DNA from: Quadrisphaera sp. RL12-1S
GTDB lineage: Bacteria > Actinomycetota > Actinomycetes > Actinomycetales > Quadrisphaeraceae
Length of the DNA: 64,000 nucleotides
Direction of reading: 5' to 3'
NCBI RefSeq assembly: GCF_014270065.1
Contig: NZ_JACNME010000008.1
Coordinates: 1 to 64,000, forward strand
Position numbers and translations under genes: made by a program
Notes under the pieces: generated by a model
Databases searched by the model: none
What the model was told of the DNA's origin: nothing
The model's input: the letters and a program-made list of their open reading frames with translations, nothing else
Shown here: positions 17,986 to 25,875 of the stretch, piece by piece
Position numbering within the stretch: position 1 is the first letter of the stretch
Layout: each line of letters begins with the position of its first letter

Positions 17986-18492
17986 TCACCCCGGGCCGTC
18001 GACCCCGCCGGCTGCGTCGCCCGCGCGCAGCTCGTCCAGCACCGCGCGCAGCCACCCGGGACCGGCGCTGCTCGCCGCCGCCGGGAGCCTGGCGCGCAGC
18101 CCGCGGTCTGCCGTCACCACGAGCACCGTCCGCCCCGCGGCCACGAGGTGGTCCGCCAGCCCGGCGATGGCGGAGTCGCCGTCCTGCGGGGCGAGGTGCA
18201 CGTGGACGCCGGCGTGGAGCCCCTCGGAGGAGGCCGCCCGCGCGGCCCCCTCCAGCACGGCGTGCACCTCGCCCACGGCCAGCGCCGCCTCGGCGCCGCC
18301 GGGACCGGGCACGACGCCGGCCCGCGCCAGCAGGGCCAGCTGCGCGAGCAGCCGCCGGGCGGCCCCCGGGCGGTCGCGCCACCAGCCGTCGGGGCGTGAG
18401 CCCACCGCGTTGGCGGCGTCGACCACCACGTCGGTGCGCGCCGCGCCCGGACGGCCGCGACCGTCGTCGTCGTCCCCCAGTGAGCCGGCCAC
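17986..18492 (-). CDS. NYN/PIN-like domain protein
   Basis: 168-aa small protein with an N-terminal VVVDAANAVGSRPDGWWRDR stretch and later VVTADRGLRARL, which together resemble the acidic Asp/Asn and TADRxL signatures of NYN (PIN-like) nuclease domains. The middle has a GDSAIAGLADHLV segment. If the assignment is right it would be a metal-dependent RNase-like protein, but substrate is unknown and a catalytically inactive fold cannot be excluded. The GTG start lies six bases after a minus-strand CAGGCT box, suggesting a leaderless mRNA. Confidence 0.7.
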   Translation of the reverse strand: MAGSLGDDDDGRGRPGAARTDVVVDAANAVGSRPDGWWRDRPGAARRLLAQLALLARAGVVPGPGGAEAALAVGEVHAVLEGAARAASSEGLHAGVHVHLAPQDGDSAIAGLADHLVAAGRTVLVVTADRGLRARLPAAASSAGPGWLRAVLDELRAGDAAGGVDGPG

Positions 18493-18548
18493 CCCGTGAG
18501 CCTGCCCGGCGGTGTGCGCAGACGGCTCGCAGGGGGTACCACTGCCTC

Positions 18549-18698
18549 ATGAGCGAACCTCCGGAGCTGCCGGACGAAGACGCCCCCTGGGCCGACGGGC
18601 CGGGCCACCTCAGCGGTGAGGACCTGCCTCTGCCCGAGGAGGTCGCCGCCCTGGAGGACCTGCCCCCGGAGGACGAGGTGCCGCCGTCGCCGAGCTGA
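18549..18698 (+). CDS. small acidic protein
   Basis: 49-aa, strongly acidic, proline-rich protein (opening MSEPPELPDEDAPWADGPGH) with no predicted fold. The ATG lies six bases after TACCAC within GGTACCAC, consistent with the leaderless pattern seen elsewhere in the window. It ends 53 bases before the rescue-factor gene. No family recognised. Confidence 0.5.
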   Translation: MSEPPELPDEDAPWADGPGHLSGEDLPLPEEVAALEDLPPEDEVPPSPS

Positions 18699-18751
18699 GC
18701 CCCGCCGACCGGGCCGCCGCGGGCGCCGACCGCCCGGAGGGCCCGCTGGTC

Positions 18752-19186
18752 GTGACCGTGCCCGGACGCTCCGGCCGTGCGGCGGGCCGGCTGGTGCTGC
18801 CCGCGGAGGAGCTGCGGTGGCGCTTCTCGCGGTCGTCGGGGCCCGGCGGCCAGGGCGTCAACACCGCGGACTCCCGGGTGGAGCTCTCCTGGGACGTGGC
18901 CGGCTCCCGGGTGCTCGACGAGCCCGTGCGCGAGCGGCTGCTGGAGGCGCTGGAGGGCCGGCTGGTGGACGGGGTGCTGGTGGTGGCCGCCTCGCAGCAC
19001 CGCCAGCAGCGGCGCAACCGGTCCGCGGCGCGCGACAGGCTCGCCGCGCTGGTCGCCTCGGCCGCCGCGGCACCGCCACCGGCCCGTCGCGCCACGCGGA
19101 TCTCGGCGGGGGCCAGGCGGCGCCGGGCGGAGGCCAAGCAGTCGCGCAGCAGCACCAAGGCGCTGCGCCGCCGGCCCGACTGGTGA
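18752..19186 (+). CDS. arfB: ArfB-like peptidyl-tRNA hydrolase (ribosome rescue)
   Basis: 144-aa release-factor-like protein. The catalytic GGQ motif is intact in SRSSGPGGQGVN (about residue 30), and the C-terminus is a basic tail rich in Arg/Lys (ARRRRAEAKQSRSSTKALRRR) that in ArfB enters the empty mRNA channel of stalled ribosomes. Size and absence of codon-recognition domains distinguish it from RF1/RF2. GTG 18752 is used; GTG 18758 would remove two residues. Acts in the cytoplasm on ribosomes stalled without a stop codon. Confidence 0.88.
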   Translation: MTVPGRSGRAAGRLVLPAEELRWRFSRSSGPGGQGVNTADSRVELSWDVAGSRVLDEPVRERLLEALEGRLVDGVLVVAASQHRQQRRNRSAARDRLAALVASAAAAPPPARRATRISAGARRRRAEAKQSRSSTKALRRRPDW

Positions 19187-19259
19187 GGTCCGGTCCTCCC
19201 ACGGAGCCCGCACGGCGCCTGGTACTGTCGTCCTCCGACGCAGCCGCTGGCGCGTCCGG

Positions 19260-19332
19260 TCCCGCATAGCTCAATTGGCAGAGCAGCCGGCTGTTAACCG
19301 GCAGGTTCTTGGTTCGAGTCCAAGTGCGGGAG
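19260..19332 (+). tRNA. tRNA-Asn (anticodon GTT)
   Basis: Acceptor TCCCGCA/TGCGGGA, D arm GCTC/GAGC, anticodon stem GCCGG/CCGGC around CTGTTAA (anticodon GTT), T arm CTTGG-TTCGAGT-CCAAG, discriminator G. The 308 bases after it (19333-19640) contain no gene or structure I can support. Confidence 0.97.
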
Positions 19333-19640
19333 CCCCCTCGGAGTCGCAGAGCACCGGAGCTCGAGAGCCGCTCCAGCCGGTCCCGTCGCAGCGCCCCGGC
19401 AGCTGCTGTGCTGAAGCGTCCTGGTCGACGAGGTGACGCCCGCGCCACCCACCGTCGCCACCGGCACCCGCTCGGGCGGGACCGTGCGGCACGAGGGTGC
19501 CGGGACGGCCTCGACGGCGGCGCCCGCCCCTGGTCTTCGGGCCGATCGCGGGACAGCGAGGTCGCCGCCCGCGACCCTTCCGCGGCGGTGACGAGGGCTG
19601 CCGGCCGAGGCCGGCGGTCGTCGGGGGTGGAGACGGCGAC

Positions 19641-21002
19641 GTGGCGCGCGTGACCGAGGTCGACCAGGTGGTCGTGGTGGAACGGGCCGACGGCACGTCC
19701 GAGGTGACCGTCGCGGGGAGCGTCCGCGTGCTGCGAGCGCCGTCGGCCGCGGAGGCCCGCGAGGAGGTCAGCGTCCTGGTGGCCGACCGCGCCGCCGCGC
19801 TCGGCCACCCGGTGCGCGTGCTCACCCGCTCCGAGGACGGTGACAGCACCGTGGTGGTCTTCCCCTCCGGGGCCGTCTGGCCCGGAGGCCCCGACGGGCA
19901 CGAGGACGGCGAGGACGGGTCCTTCGACCTCGACGCGGAGGCCGAGGTCGTCACCGCGGGCAGCGATGGCGCGGCCGGCGCTGCGACCACCGCCCCGACC
20001 CCCTCCCCCGTGGCCACGGTGCTGGTGCCCGCCCCCGCGGCAGCGCCGCGGCTCGAGAAGCGCCCCTGGGGCTACGACCACCCCGAGGGCCGCAGCTCCT
20101 TCGTGCGCCGGGCGGAAGCCGTGGCGGTGGCCGCGCAGGGCTGGCGAGGCCGCCTGAACCGGGTGGGGCTGCACCTGGCGCCCGGCGCCGCCGAGCGCGC
20201 TGAGCTGGCCGACGTCCGGGCCCTGTCGCAGCAGTGGGCGGGGCCGCGCACCGTCGTCGTCGTCAACCCCAAGGGCGGGGCGGGCAAGACGCCGAGCACG
20301 GCGATGCTGGCCGCCGTCCTCGCCCGCCACGGCGGCGGCAGCGTGCTGGCCTGGGAGAGCAGCCAGACCCGCGGCACCCTCGGCTGGCGCACCGAGCAGG
20401 ACGCCCACACGGGCACCTCCAGCGACCTGCTCCCGCGGGTGCCCGCGCTGCTGGGGCGGGGCTCCGGGGTGGCCGACCTCGCGCCCTACGTGCACCACCA
20501 GCACGAGGACCGCTACGACGTGCTGCGCTCCCAGCCCCCGGCGCTGGCCAGCGAGCAGCGCATGGACCTGGACGCCGTGGACGCCCTCCACGAGCTGGCC
20601 ACCACCTACTACCGCCTCCTCCTGGTCGACTCCGGCAACGACCAGTCCGAGCCGACCTGGCTGCGGATGATCGAGCGGGCGCACCAGCTGGTGGTGCCGA
20701 CCACCACGCGCGACGACCACGCCGAGGCCGCGGCCCTGCTGCTCGAGGGCCTGGGCCAGCGGGACGAGCGCTCGGCGGCGCTGGCCGCCTCAGCGGTGGT
20801 GCTCGTGACGCAGGCGGATCGCCGCGCCTCGACCAGGGACGTCCGGCGCGTGGTCGACGGTCTGCGCCCCCTCGCCCGCGAGGTGCACGCCGTGCCGTTC
20901 GACCCGCACCTCGTGGACGGGCAGCTGCGGTACGACGCCTTGCGCCCCGCGACGCGGCGGACGTGGTTGGCGGCGGCAGCAGCGGTGGGCCGCGGCCTCT
21001 GA
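19641..21002 (+). CDS. orphan MinD/ParA-like ATPase
   Basis: 453-aa protein. Residues about 1-200 are a family-specific region with acidic and Pro/Ala-rich linkers, ending in WGYDHPEGRSSFVRRAEAV. Residues about 205-453 are a MinD/ParA-type domain with a deviant Walker A (VVNPKGGAGKTPST, about residue 209) and VDSGNDQSEP as the probable Walker B region. No parB, flagellar or tad genes are adjacent, so the cargo is unknown. GTG 19641 and GTG 19650 are alternative starts. It is bracketed by tRNA-Asn and tRNA-Met genes. Confidence 0.8.
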   Translation: MARVTEVDQVVVVERADGTSEVTVAGSVRVLRAPSAAEAREEVSVLVADRAAALGHPVRVLTRSEDGDSTVVVFPSGAVWPGGPDGHEDGEDGSFDLDAEAEVVTAGSDGAAGAATTAPTPSPVATVLVPAPAAAPRLEKRPWGYDHPEGRSSFVRRAEAVAVAAQGWRGRLNRVGLHLAPGAAERAELADVRALSQQWAGPRTVVVVNPKGGAGKTPSTAMLAAVLARHGGGSVLAWESSQTRGTLGWRTEQDAHTGTSSDLLPRVPALLGRGSGVADLAPYVHHQHEDRYDVLRSQPPALASEQRMDLDAVDALHELATTYYRLLLVDSGNDQSEPTWLRMIERAHQLVVPTTTRDDHAEAAALLLEGLGQRDERSAALAASAVVLVTQADRRASTRDVRRVVDGLRPLAREVHAVPFDPHLVDGQLRYDALRPATRRTWLAAAAAVGRGL

Positions 21003-21042
21003 CGCAGCGGACGGCGGCCGTCTGGCACGATCGGGCGGACGC

Positions 21043-21116
21043 GCCGCGGTAGCTCAGCCGGTCAGAGCAGGGGACTCATAATCCCTGGGTCGTGGGTTCG
21101 AGCCCCACCCGCGGCA
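21043..21116 (+). tRNA. tRNA-Met (anticodon CAT; elongator or Ile2 type)
   Basis: Acceptor GCCGCGG/CCGCGGC, D arm GCTC/GAGC, anticodon stem GGGGA/TCCCT with one G-T pair around CTCATAA (anticodon CAT), T arm GTGGG-TTCGAGC-CCCAC, discriminator A. It is not an initiator: the acceptor is fully paired and the anticodon stem lacks three G-C pairs. CAT could also be the lysidine-modified Ile tRNA. Confidence 0.93.
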
Positions 21117-21221
21117 CATGATCACCGTGCCGTGCGACCCGGCGCTGGTGGAGGGGCTGCAGACACTGACGCTGCGAGGGCCGCGACCCTCGATGCCCCC
21201 CTGGGCAGGCTTCTCGCCGGA

Positions 21222-21235
21222 GTGACCCAGGTCAC
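21222..21235. promoter_or_regulatory. palindrome upstream of the Asp23 locus
   Basis: GTGACC-CA-GGTCAC, 6-bp perfect arms, 134 bases before the first Asp23 gene. It resembles a CRP-like half-site pair with a short spacer, but the binding protein is unknown. Confidence 0.4.
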
Positions 21236-21369
21236 ACCAATCGTCCCGTGACGTTTCCGGGCTTCCTGACTCCTACCTCATGTCGCGCACTTCGGGCACC
21301 GCCCGGAGGACGACGCAAGAGCCCGACGAGGACCGGCCGACAGGCCGGCAGAGGGAAGGACGGAACCCC

Positions 21370-21822
21370 ATGTCCCAGACCACCACCAGCACCGCCGTCG
21401 CTTCGACCAAGCCGGGTGCGCTCACCACGTCCCAGGGCCACACCACGATCGCCGACACCGTCGTGTCGAAGATCGCCGGCATCGCCGCCCGCGAGGTCAC
21501 CGGTGTCCACAACCTGGGCGGCGGCGCCTCCCGCGCCATCGGCGCCCTGCGCGAGCGCATCCCGGGTGCCACCACCAACCACGCCCAGGGGATCTCGGTG
21601 GAGGTCGGCGAGAAGCAGGCCGCCGTCGACATCAACCTCATCGCCGAGTACGGCGTGTCCATCGCCGACCTGGCTGCGGGCGTGCGCCGCAACGTCATCG
21701 CCTCGGTGGAGCGCATGACGGGCCTCGAGGTCACCGAGGTCAACATCGAGGTCGCCGACGTCTTCATCCCCTCCGAGGACGACGGGGACGACGAGCCGGC
21801 CAAGCCCGCCCGCGTCCAGTGA
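21370..21822 (+). CDS. Asp23/Gls24 family envelope stress protein
   Basis: 150-aa Asp23/Gls24 domain protein. The domain spans about residues 25-135, with TTIADTVVSKIAGIAAREVTGV at its start and VDINLIAEYGVSIADLAAGVRRNV in the middle. In firmicutes the family forms membrane-proximal assemblies anchored by AmaP and relates to cell-wall stress. First gene of a six-gene locus; the stop overlaps the next start by four bases. Confidence 0.92.
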   Translation: MSQTTTSTAVASTKPGALTTSQGHTTIADTVVSKIAGIAAREVTGVHNLGGGASRAIGALRERIPGATTNHAQGISVEVGEKQAAVDINLIAEYGVSIADLAAGVRRNVIASVERMTGLEVTEVNIEVADVFIPSEDDGDDEPAKPARVQ

Positions 21823-22178
21823 GCCCCTCGTCCGCCTCGACGCCCGGGGCCGTCCCGGTGGCCGCTCCCGCAGCGGCCACCACCCCGGGCGCCGTCGACG
21901 ACGCCGCCGCGGCTGACGCAGTGGTCGAGACGGTGCTCGGCGTCCCCGGGGTCGCGGCCCTGTCCGCCGGTCCCGCAGGGTCAGCAGCGACGCTGCTGCC
22001 CGGGCGCCGGATCGACGGCGTGGCCCTGCGTCCCACCGGCACCGAGGTGCACGTGGCCGTCAGGTACGGCGTCGACGTCCGTGCCACCGCCCGCGCGGTG
22101 CACGACGCGGTCGCCGCCCTCGGCACCGCAGTGCCCCAGCCGGTGAACGTCCACGTGGAGGACGTCTTGGCGCGCTGA
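21819..22178 (+). CDS. Asp23-like small protein
   Basis: 119 aa. An Ala/Pro-rich N-terminus is followed by a single degenerate Asp23-like unit: AVVETVLGVPGVAALSAG, then VALRPTGTEVHVAVRYGVDVRATARAV. GTG start, translationally coupled to the gene before it. Probably a partner in the same assembly. Confidence 0.75.
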   Translation: MSPSSASTPGAVPVAAPAAATTPGAVDDAAAADAVVETVLGVPGVAALSAGPAGSAATLLPGRRIDGVALRPTGTEVHVAVRYGVDVRATARAVHDAVAALGTAVPQPVNVHVEDVLAR

Positions 22179-22291
22179 CCGCGCCACCCCGGCGCCAGCG
22201 CCGGACCTGAGCGGGCGGGTCGCCACGGCGGCCCGCCCGCCCCTGTGCCCCGAGGGTCTCGGGGCTCCCAGACCGAGTCGGAGGAGACACC

Positions 22292-22483
22292 ATGAACAGC
22301 TCTGTCCCCGCTTCCTGGGCCGGCGCCCTCGCCGGTCTGCTCCTGGCCATCGCCGCTGCGGTCGGAGGGTTCGGCGCCCTGGTCGGCGCCCTCGTCCTCG
22401 GCGTCATCGGCTGGCTCGTCGGCGCCCAGGCCGAAGGCCGCATCGACGTCCTCGGCGCCCTCGGCCGCCGCAGCCGCGGCTGA
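22292..22483 (+). CDS. small membrane protein (DUF2273-like) of the Asp23 locus
   Basis: 63 aa with two short hydrophobic segments joined by a glycine-rich turn (LLLAIAAAVGGFG and ALVLGVIGWLVG) and a basic C-terminus. Its position and size match the DUF2273 small membrane proteins that accompany amaP and asp23 in other Gram-positives. A GGAGGAG ribosome-binding site precedes the ATG. Confidence 0.75.
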   Translation: MNSSVPASWAGALAGLLLAIAAAVGGFGALVGALVLGVIGWLVGAQAEGRIDVLGALGRRSRG

Positions 22484-22496
22484 CGGGAGGCCCCGC

Positions 22497-22988
22497 ATGA
22501 GCACCGCATCCCTGCAGCAGGACCGCGAGGTCGACTTCTCAGACCTGACGGTGGCGGGCCAGGCTCCGACCGCAGCGGACGCCGCCGACCGCGGTCAGCT
22601 CGAGGTGGCTGAGCGCGTGGTGGTGGCCATCGCCCGCGCCGCCGCCATGGAGGTCCCCGGGGTGGCCACCCCCTCCCAGAACAAGAGCGCCTCCAAGGCC
22701 GCTGGCGGCGTCAGCGGCATCACCAGCCAGATCGGCGACCAGCTGACCTCCGCGGTGGGACGCACCCTGCCCCGGGCCTCCGCCCAGGTCGCCGGCGACC
22801 GCGCCCGCCTCAGCGTCGAGATCGCCCTGCTGTGGCCCCACTCCGCAGCCACCGTCGCCGCCGCCGTGCGCGAGCACGTCGCCACGCGCCTGCGCGAGTA
22901 CGCCGCCACCACCACCGACACCGTCGCCGTCACCATCTCCACCGTCGTGCGCGACCAGCGCACCACCACCACCAGGAGGGTCCAGTGA
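22497..22988 (+). CDS. Asp23/Gls24 family protein
   Basis: 163-aa second full-length Asp23-type protein: AERVVVAIARAAAMEVPGVA opens the domain near residue 41, then SVEIALLWPHSAATVAAAVREHVATRL. GGGAGG lies before the ATG. The stop overlaps the next GTG by four bases. Confidence 0.85.
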   Translation: MSTASLQQDREVDFSDLTVAGQAPTAADAADRGQLEVAERVVVAIARAAAMEVPGVATPSQNKSASKAAGGVSGITSQIGDQLTSAVGRTLPRASAQVAGDRARLSVEIALLWPHSAATVAAAVREHVATRLREYAATTTDTVAVTISTVVRDQRTTTTRRVQ

Positions 22989-23584
22989 GCACCCCCACCC
23001 AGACCCGCCAGTCCCAGACCAGCCAGACCAGCCAGGCCGGTCAGGCCAGTCGGGCGAGCGCCCCGCTGCGCCCGGCTCCCCTGCCCACCGGCGCCGGGCG
23101 CATCGGCTGGCTCGGGCCCCTGCTGGCCGTCCTGCTCCTGGGCGTCGCCGTGCTGCTGGGCCAGGACGCCTGGGTCCGCCTCAACGGCGTCCAGAGCTCC
23201 TGGCTCGGATCGGTCATCTCCGCCCTGAACGGCCTGGCCCCCTCTGCGGCCCTGGCCGTGCCCGCCGCCATCGCCATCATCATCGGCCTCCTTCTCCTGC
23301 TGGCGGCCTTCTCCCGCCGCAAGCGCAAGGCCCTGGTCCTGCGCGGAGACCTCGGCGCCCACCTGACCACCCGCGACGTGGCCCGCCTGGCCTCCGGCGC
23401 CGCCCGCCAGGTCGACGGGGTCCTGGACGCCTCCGCCTCGGCCACCCGCCGCAAGGTCACCGTCGAGGTCACCACCACCGGTGATGGCGCCACCCGCGGC
23501 GCGGTGCAGGCCGATGTCCAGCGGGCCCTGTCGGCCCTGGCCGACGCCCCGAAGGTCACCATCAACGCCAAGGAGGCGAGCTGA
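22985..23584 (+). CDS. DUF6286-type membrane protein
   Basis: 199 aa. A polar Gln/Ser/Thr tail (repeated QTSQ units) is followed by two transmembrane segments (LLAVLLLGVAVLLG and IAIIIGLLLLLAAFS) and a C-terminal soluble domain with DVARLASGAARQVDGVLDA, itself Asp23-like. This matches actinobacterial DUF6286 proteins of Asp23 loci. Confidence 0.8.
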   Translation: MSTPTQTRQSQTSQTSQAGQASRASAPLRPAPLPTGAGRIGWLGPLLAVLLLGVAVLLGQDAWVRLNGVQSSWLGSVISALNGLAPSAALAVPAAIAIIIGLLLLLAAFSRRKRKALVLRGDLGAHLTTRDVARLASGAARQVDGVLDASASATRRKVTVEVTTTGDGATRGAVQADVQRALSALADAPKVTINAKEAS

Positions 23585-24174
23585 TGAGCCGCAAGACCGC
23601 AGGCTTTGACCGCCTGGCCGTCTTCGTCGTCGGCCTGGTCCTGCTCGCCGGTGGCGCCCTGGTGGGCGCCTGGGCCTTGAACCTGCTGCCCCAGCTGGGC
23701 GTGCCCGCCTCAGCGGTCCCCCAGAAGATCTCCACCGCTGGGGCCACCGACCTCACCGGGGCCTCGTGGTGGGCCTACGCCACCGCCGCCGCCGCCGTGG
23801 TGCTGGGCCTGGCCGGCCTGTGGTGGCTGCTGGCCCACATCCCCCACCGCGGCGCCGACCCGGTGCGCCTTCCCGGTTCGTCGGCCGCGGGGACCCTGGT
23901 CCTGGACGGGGACGCCGCCGTGGCGGTGGCCGCCCAGGTCATCTCCGAGGTGCCCGGGGTGCGCTCGGCCAGCGGGAAGATGGTCTCCGAGCGCGGTCAG
24001 CTGATCGCCGAGCTGGACGTGGTCGCTGACCCCGAGGTGGACCTGGTCGCCCTGGACCACGCCATGGTCGCCGCCAGCGCGGACCTGAACACGGTCCTGT
24101 CCCGCGCGGACGTGCGCGGCCGGGTCCACGTGGCCATCGCCCGCCGCTCCAAGGGCCTGACCCGCGTCGCCTGA
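23584..24174 (+). CDS. AmaP-like membrane anchor of the Asp23 locus
   Basis: 196 aa with two N-terminal transmembrane helices (residues about 10-32 and 60-82) and a C-terminal Asp23-like domain (AAQVISEVPGVRSASGK, then LIAELDVVADPEVDLVALD). Architecture parallels AmaP, the membrane anchor for Asp23. ATG overlaps the preceding stop by one base; a strong terminator follows, closing the locus. Confidence 0.75.
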   Translation: MSRKTAGFDRLAVFVVGLVLLAGGALVGAWALNLLPQLGVPASAVPQKISTAGATDLTGASWWAYATAAAAVVLGLAGLWWLLAHIPHRGADPVRLPGSSAAGTLVLDGDAAVAVAAQVISEVPGVRSASGKMVSERGQLIAELDVVADPEVDLVALDHAMVAASADLNTVLSRADVRGRVHVAIARRSKGLTRVA

Positions 24175-24203
24175 CCCGCACCAGACCGCACCCGCGGCAG
24201 CAC

Positions 24204-24233
24204 AGCCCCGGACGCCTCATGGCGTCCGGGGCT
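24204..24233. terminator. terminator after the Asp23 locus
   Basis: Perfect 13-bp stem AGCCCCGGACGCC/GGCGTCCGGGGCT with a TCAT loop, between convergent genes; it can serve both strands. Confidence 0.9.
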
Positions 24234-24266
24234 GTCGCCTTCCCGGGGCACCCCGGGTCCCGCGCC

Positions 24267-24785
24267 TCAGCGGTCGGCGCGCAGCAACCCCATGACCACC
24301 ACGTCCTCGTAGGCGCCGCGCACCCAGGCGTGCTCGCGTCGTCGTCCTTCTTCCACGAAGCCGACCTTCGCGTAGGCGCGCAGCGCGCCGGTGTTCGACG
24401 CGATGGCCTGCAGGTGGATGCGCCGCAGGTTGCGGCGGGTGAAGCCGAACTCCACCAGCTGCCGCAGCGCCTCGGTGCCGACACCCCGCCCGCGGTGCCC
24501 CGCCGCGAGGCTGATCCCGGCCTCGGCGTGGCGGGCGAGCGCGTCGAAGCCGAACAGGGTGGCGCTGCCGACGGGCTCGCCGTCCACGTCGACGACGAAG
24601 AAGACGTCGTCGCGGTAGCTCGTGGCCGCGGCCGTCGCCTGCGCGTCGTACCGCTGGCGGGGCACGGGACCGGGAGCGCTCGGGTCGCGCTCCTCCCACG
24701 TGTCCAGGTCGGAGGCGATGCCGTAGAGGACGTCCAGGTCGGCCGGGGTGCGCGCGCGGAGCGTGACGACGGGTGCCTCAGCCAT
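24267..24785 (-). CDS. GNAT-family N-acetyltransferase (RimJ/RimL-like)
   Basis: 172-aa acetyltransferase. The acetyl-CoA loop is GHRGRGVGTEALRQL (about residues 97-111) and the C-terminal YAKVGFVEEGRRREHAWVRG matches the RimJ/RimL-type subgroup that acetylates protein N-termini, amino sugars or small amines. The ATG lies six bases after a minus-strand TACGGT box, suggesting a leaderless mRNA. Substrate unknown. Confidence 0.88.
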   Translation of the reverse strand: MAEAPVVTLRARTPADLDVLYGIASDLDTWEERDPSAPGPVPRQRYDAQATAAATSYRDDVFFVVDVDGEPVGSATLFGFDALARHAEAGISLAAGHRGRGVGTEALRQLVEFGFTRRNLRRIHLQAIASNTGALRAYAKVGFVEEGRRREHAWVRGAYEDVVVMGLLRADR

Positions 24786-24900
24786 CGCTGCACCGTAGCC
24801 GCCGGTGCTCGCCACCCCCGCACGCGGCGCATCGGCGCCGCCGGCAGCGACTTCGTCCAGCCCCTTGATCCCGTGGTGGACGCGGGAGCACGCTCGGCCG

Positions 24901-25779
24901 GTGGACCTCCCCCGCCTGCTGGCGCCCACCGCTGCCACCGCCCTGCTCGCCGCCGCAGCCGTGGCGCTCGCGCCCGCTGCGTCGGCGCACGGCAGGCACC
25001 ACACCGGCTCAGCGGCCGCGGGTCTGCCGGCGGCGGCGTCCGTCGTCCCCAGGCTCGCCGGGGGCGTCACCGTCACGGCGGACGCCGGCGCCTCGGTGCC
25101 CACGTCCGCGAGCGCCGACTGGACCGTCCCGGCGTGCAGCGGCACCGTCTACGCGACCTTCATGCTCACCCAGCGCACCGCCGACGGTGGCCGGTCGGTG
25201 TACCTGCAGGACAAGGGCGCGCGCGCCTACCCCTGCCAGGCTGCTGCGCAGACCATCACGGTCCGGTACGGCGCTGCGGACCCCGCCCAGGGCGCGCTGA
25301 CCGCGGGTGACGTGGTCCTCACCACCACCACGTACGCGGCGGCCTCCGGGGGGCGGCAGACCAGCAGCACCAGCACCACCGCACGTGCCGTCGTGAGCGC
25401 CACCGGGCTGCCCGAGGCGACGAGCGTGGTCCCGCGCTTCCTGCAGGGCGTCTCGCTGCACGCGGACGCGGGCAGCCCCACCGGCGTCAGCGCGGCCGCC
25501 CGCTGGGTGGTGCCGGCGTGCACCGGCACGGTCCGCGCGGCGTTCACGCTCTTCCAGGACGGCGAGACCCGCCCGCGGGCCGCGCAGGGCGACGGCCCCG
25601 CGGACTTCCCGTGCAGCCCCGCGGACCAGGTGGTCACCGTCGTCTACCGGCCCACCACCGCGGGCTCCCCCGCGCTGCACGCCGGACGCGCGGACGCGTG
25701 GGTGGACACCTACGGCTCCCGCAGCGGCGGAACCGGCGAGCCGCTGCAGTCAGCGCAGACGGCTGTGGCGGTCCGCTGA
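24901..25779 (+). CDS. secreted protein with two homologous repeats
   Basis: 292 aa. The first 31 residues form a signal peptide (LLAPTAATALLAAAAVALAPAASA, likely cleaved after ASA). The mature part consists of two similar units of about 120 residues: ASVVPRLAGGVTVTADAG...WTVPACSGTVYATFMLTQ and TSVVPRFLQGVSLHADAG...WVVPACTGTVRAAFTLFQ, each with two cysteines (PAC and YPC/FPC) that could form one disulfide per unit. I do not recognise the family; beta-rich surface or adhesive domains are plausible. GTG start has no clear ribosome-binding site. Confidence 0.75.
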   Translation: MDLPRLLAPTAATALLAAAAVALAPAASAHGRHHTGSAAAGLPAAASVVPRLAGGVTVTADAGASVPTSASADWTVPACSGTVYATFMLTQRTADGGRSVYLQDKGARAYPCQAAAQTITVRYGAADPAQGALTAGDVVLTTTTYAAASGGRQTSSTSTTARAVVSATGLPEATSVVPRFLQGVSLHADAGSPTGVSAAARWVVPACTGTVRAAFTLFQDGETRPRAAQGDGPADFPCSPADQVVTVVYRPTTAGSPALHAGRADAWVDTYGSRSGGTGEPLQSAQTAVAVR

Positions 25780-25875
25780 CCCGTGGTGGGCGTCAGCTCT
25801 CCCCTCGGCCAGCGAGGCTCCGCGGCTCAGGACCCCCACCGGGTGAGGAACCTCGCCCGGCTAGGTTGAGGAGCC

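Noticed and set aside
19333-19640. Possible coding extension upstream of the ParA-like ATPase
   Set aside because: The upstream residues are Arg/Pro-rich and lack a family signature; GTG 19641 begins the ordered region.
21118-21225. A 35-codon frame directly after tRNA-Met
   Set aside because: It has no ribosome-binding site because it starts two bases after the tRNA, and shows no recognisable motif.
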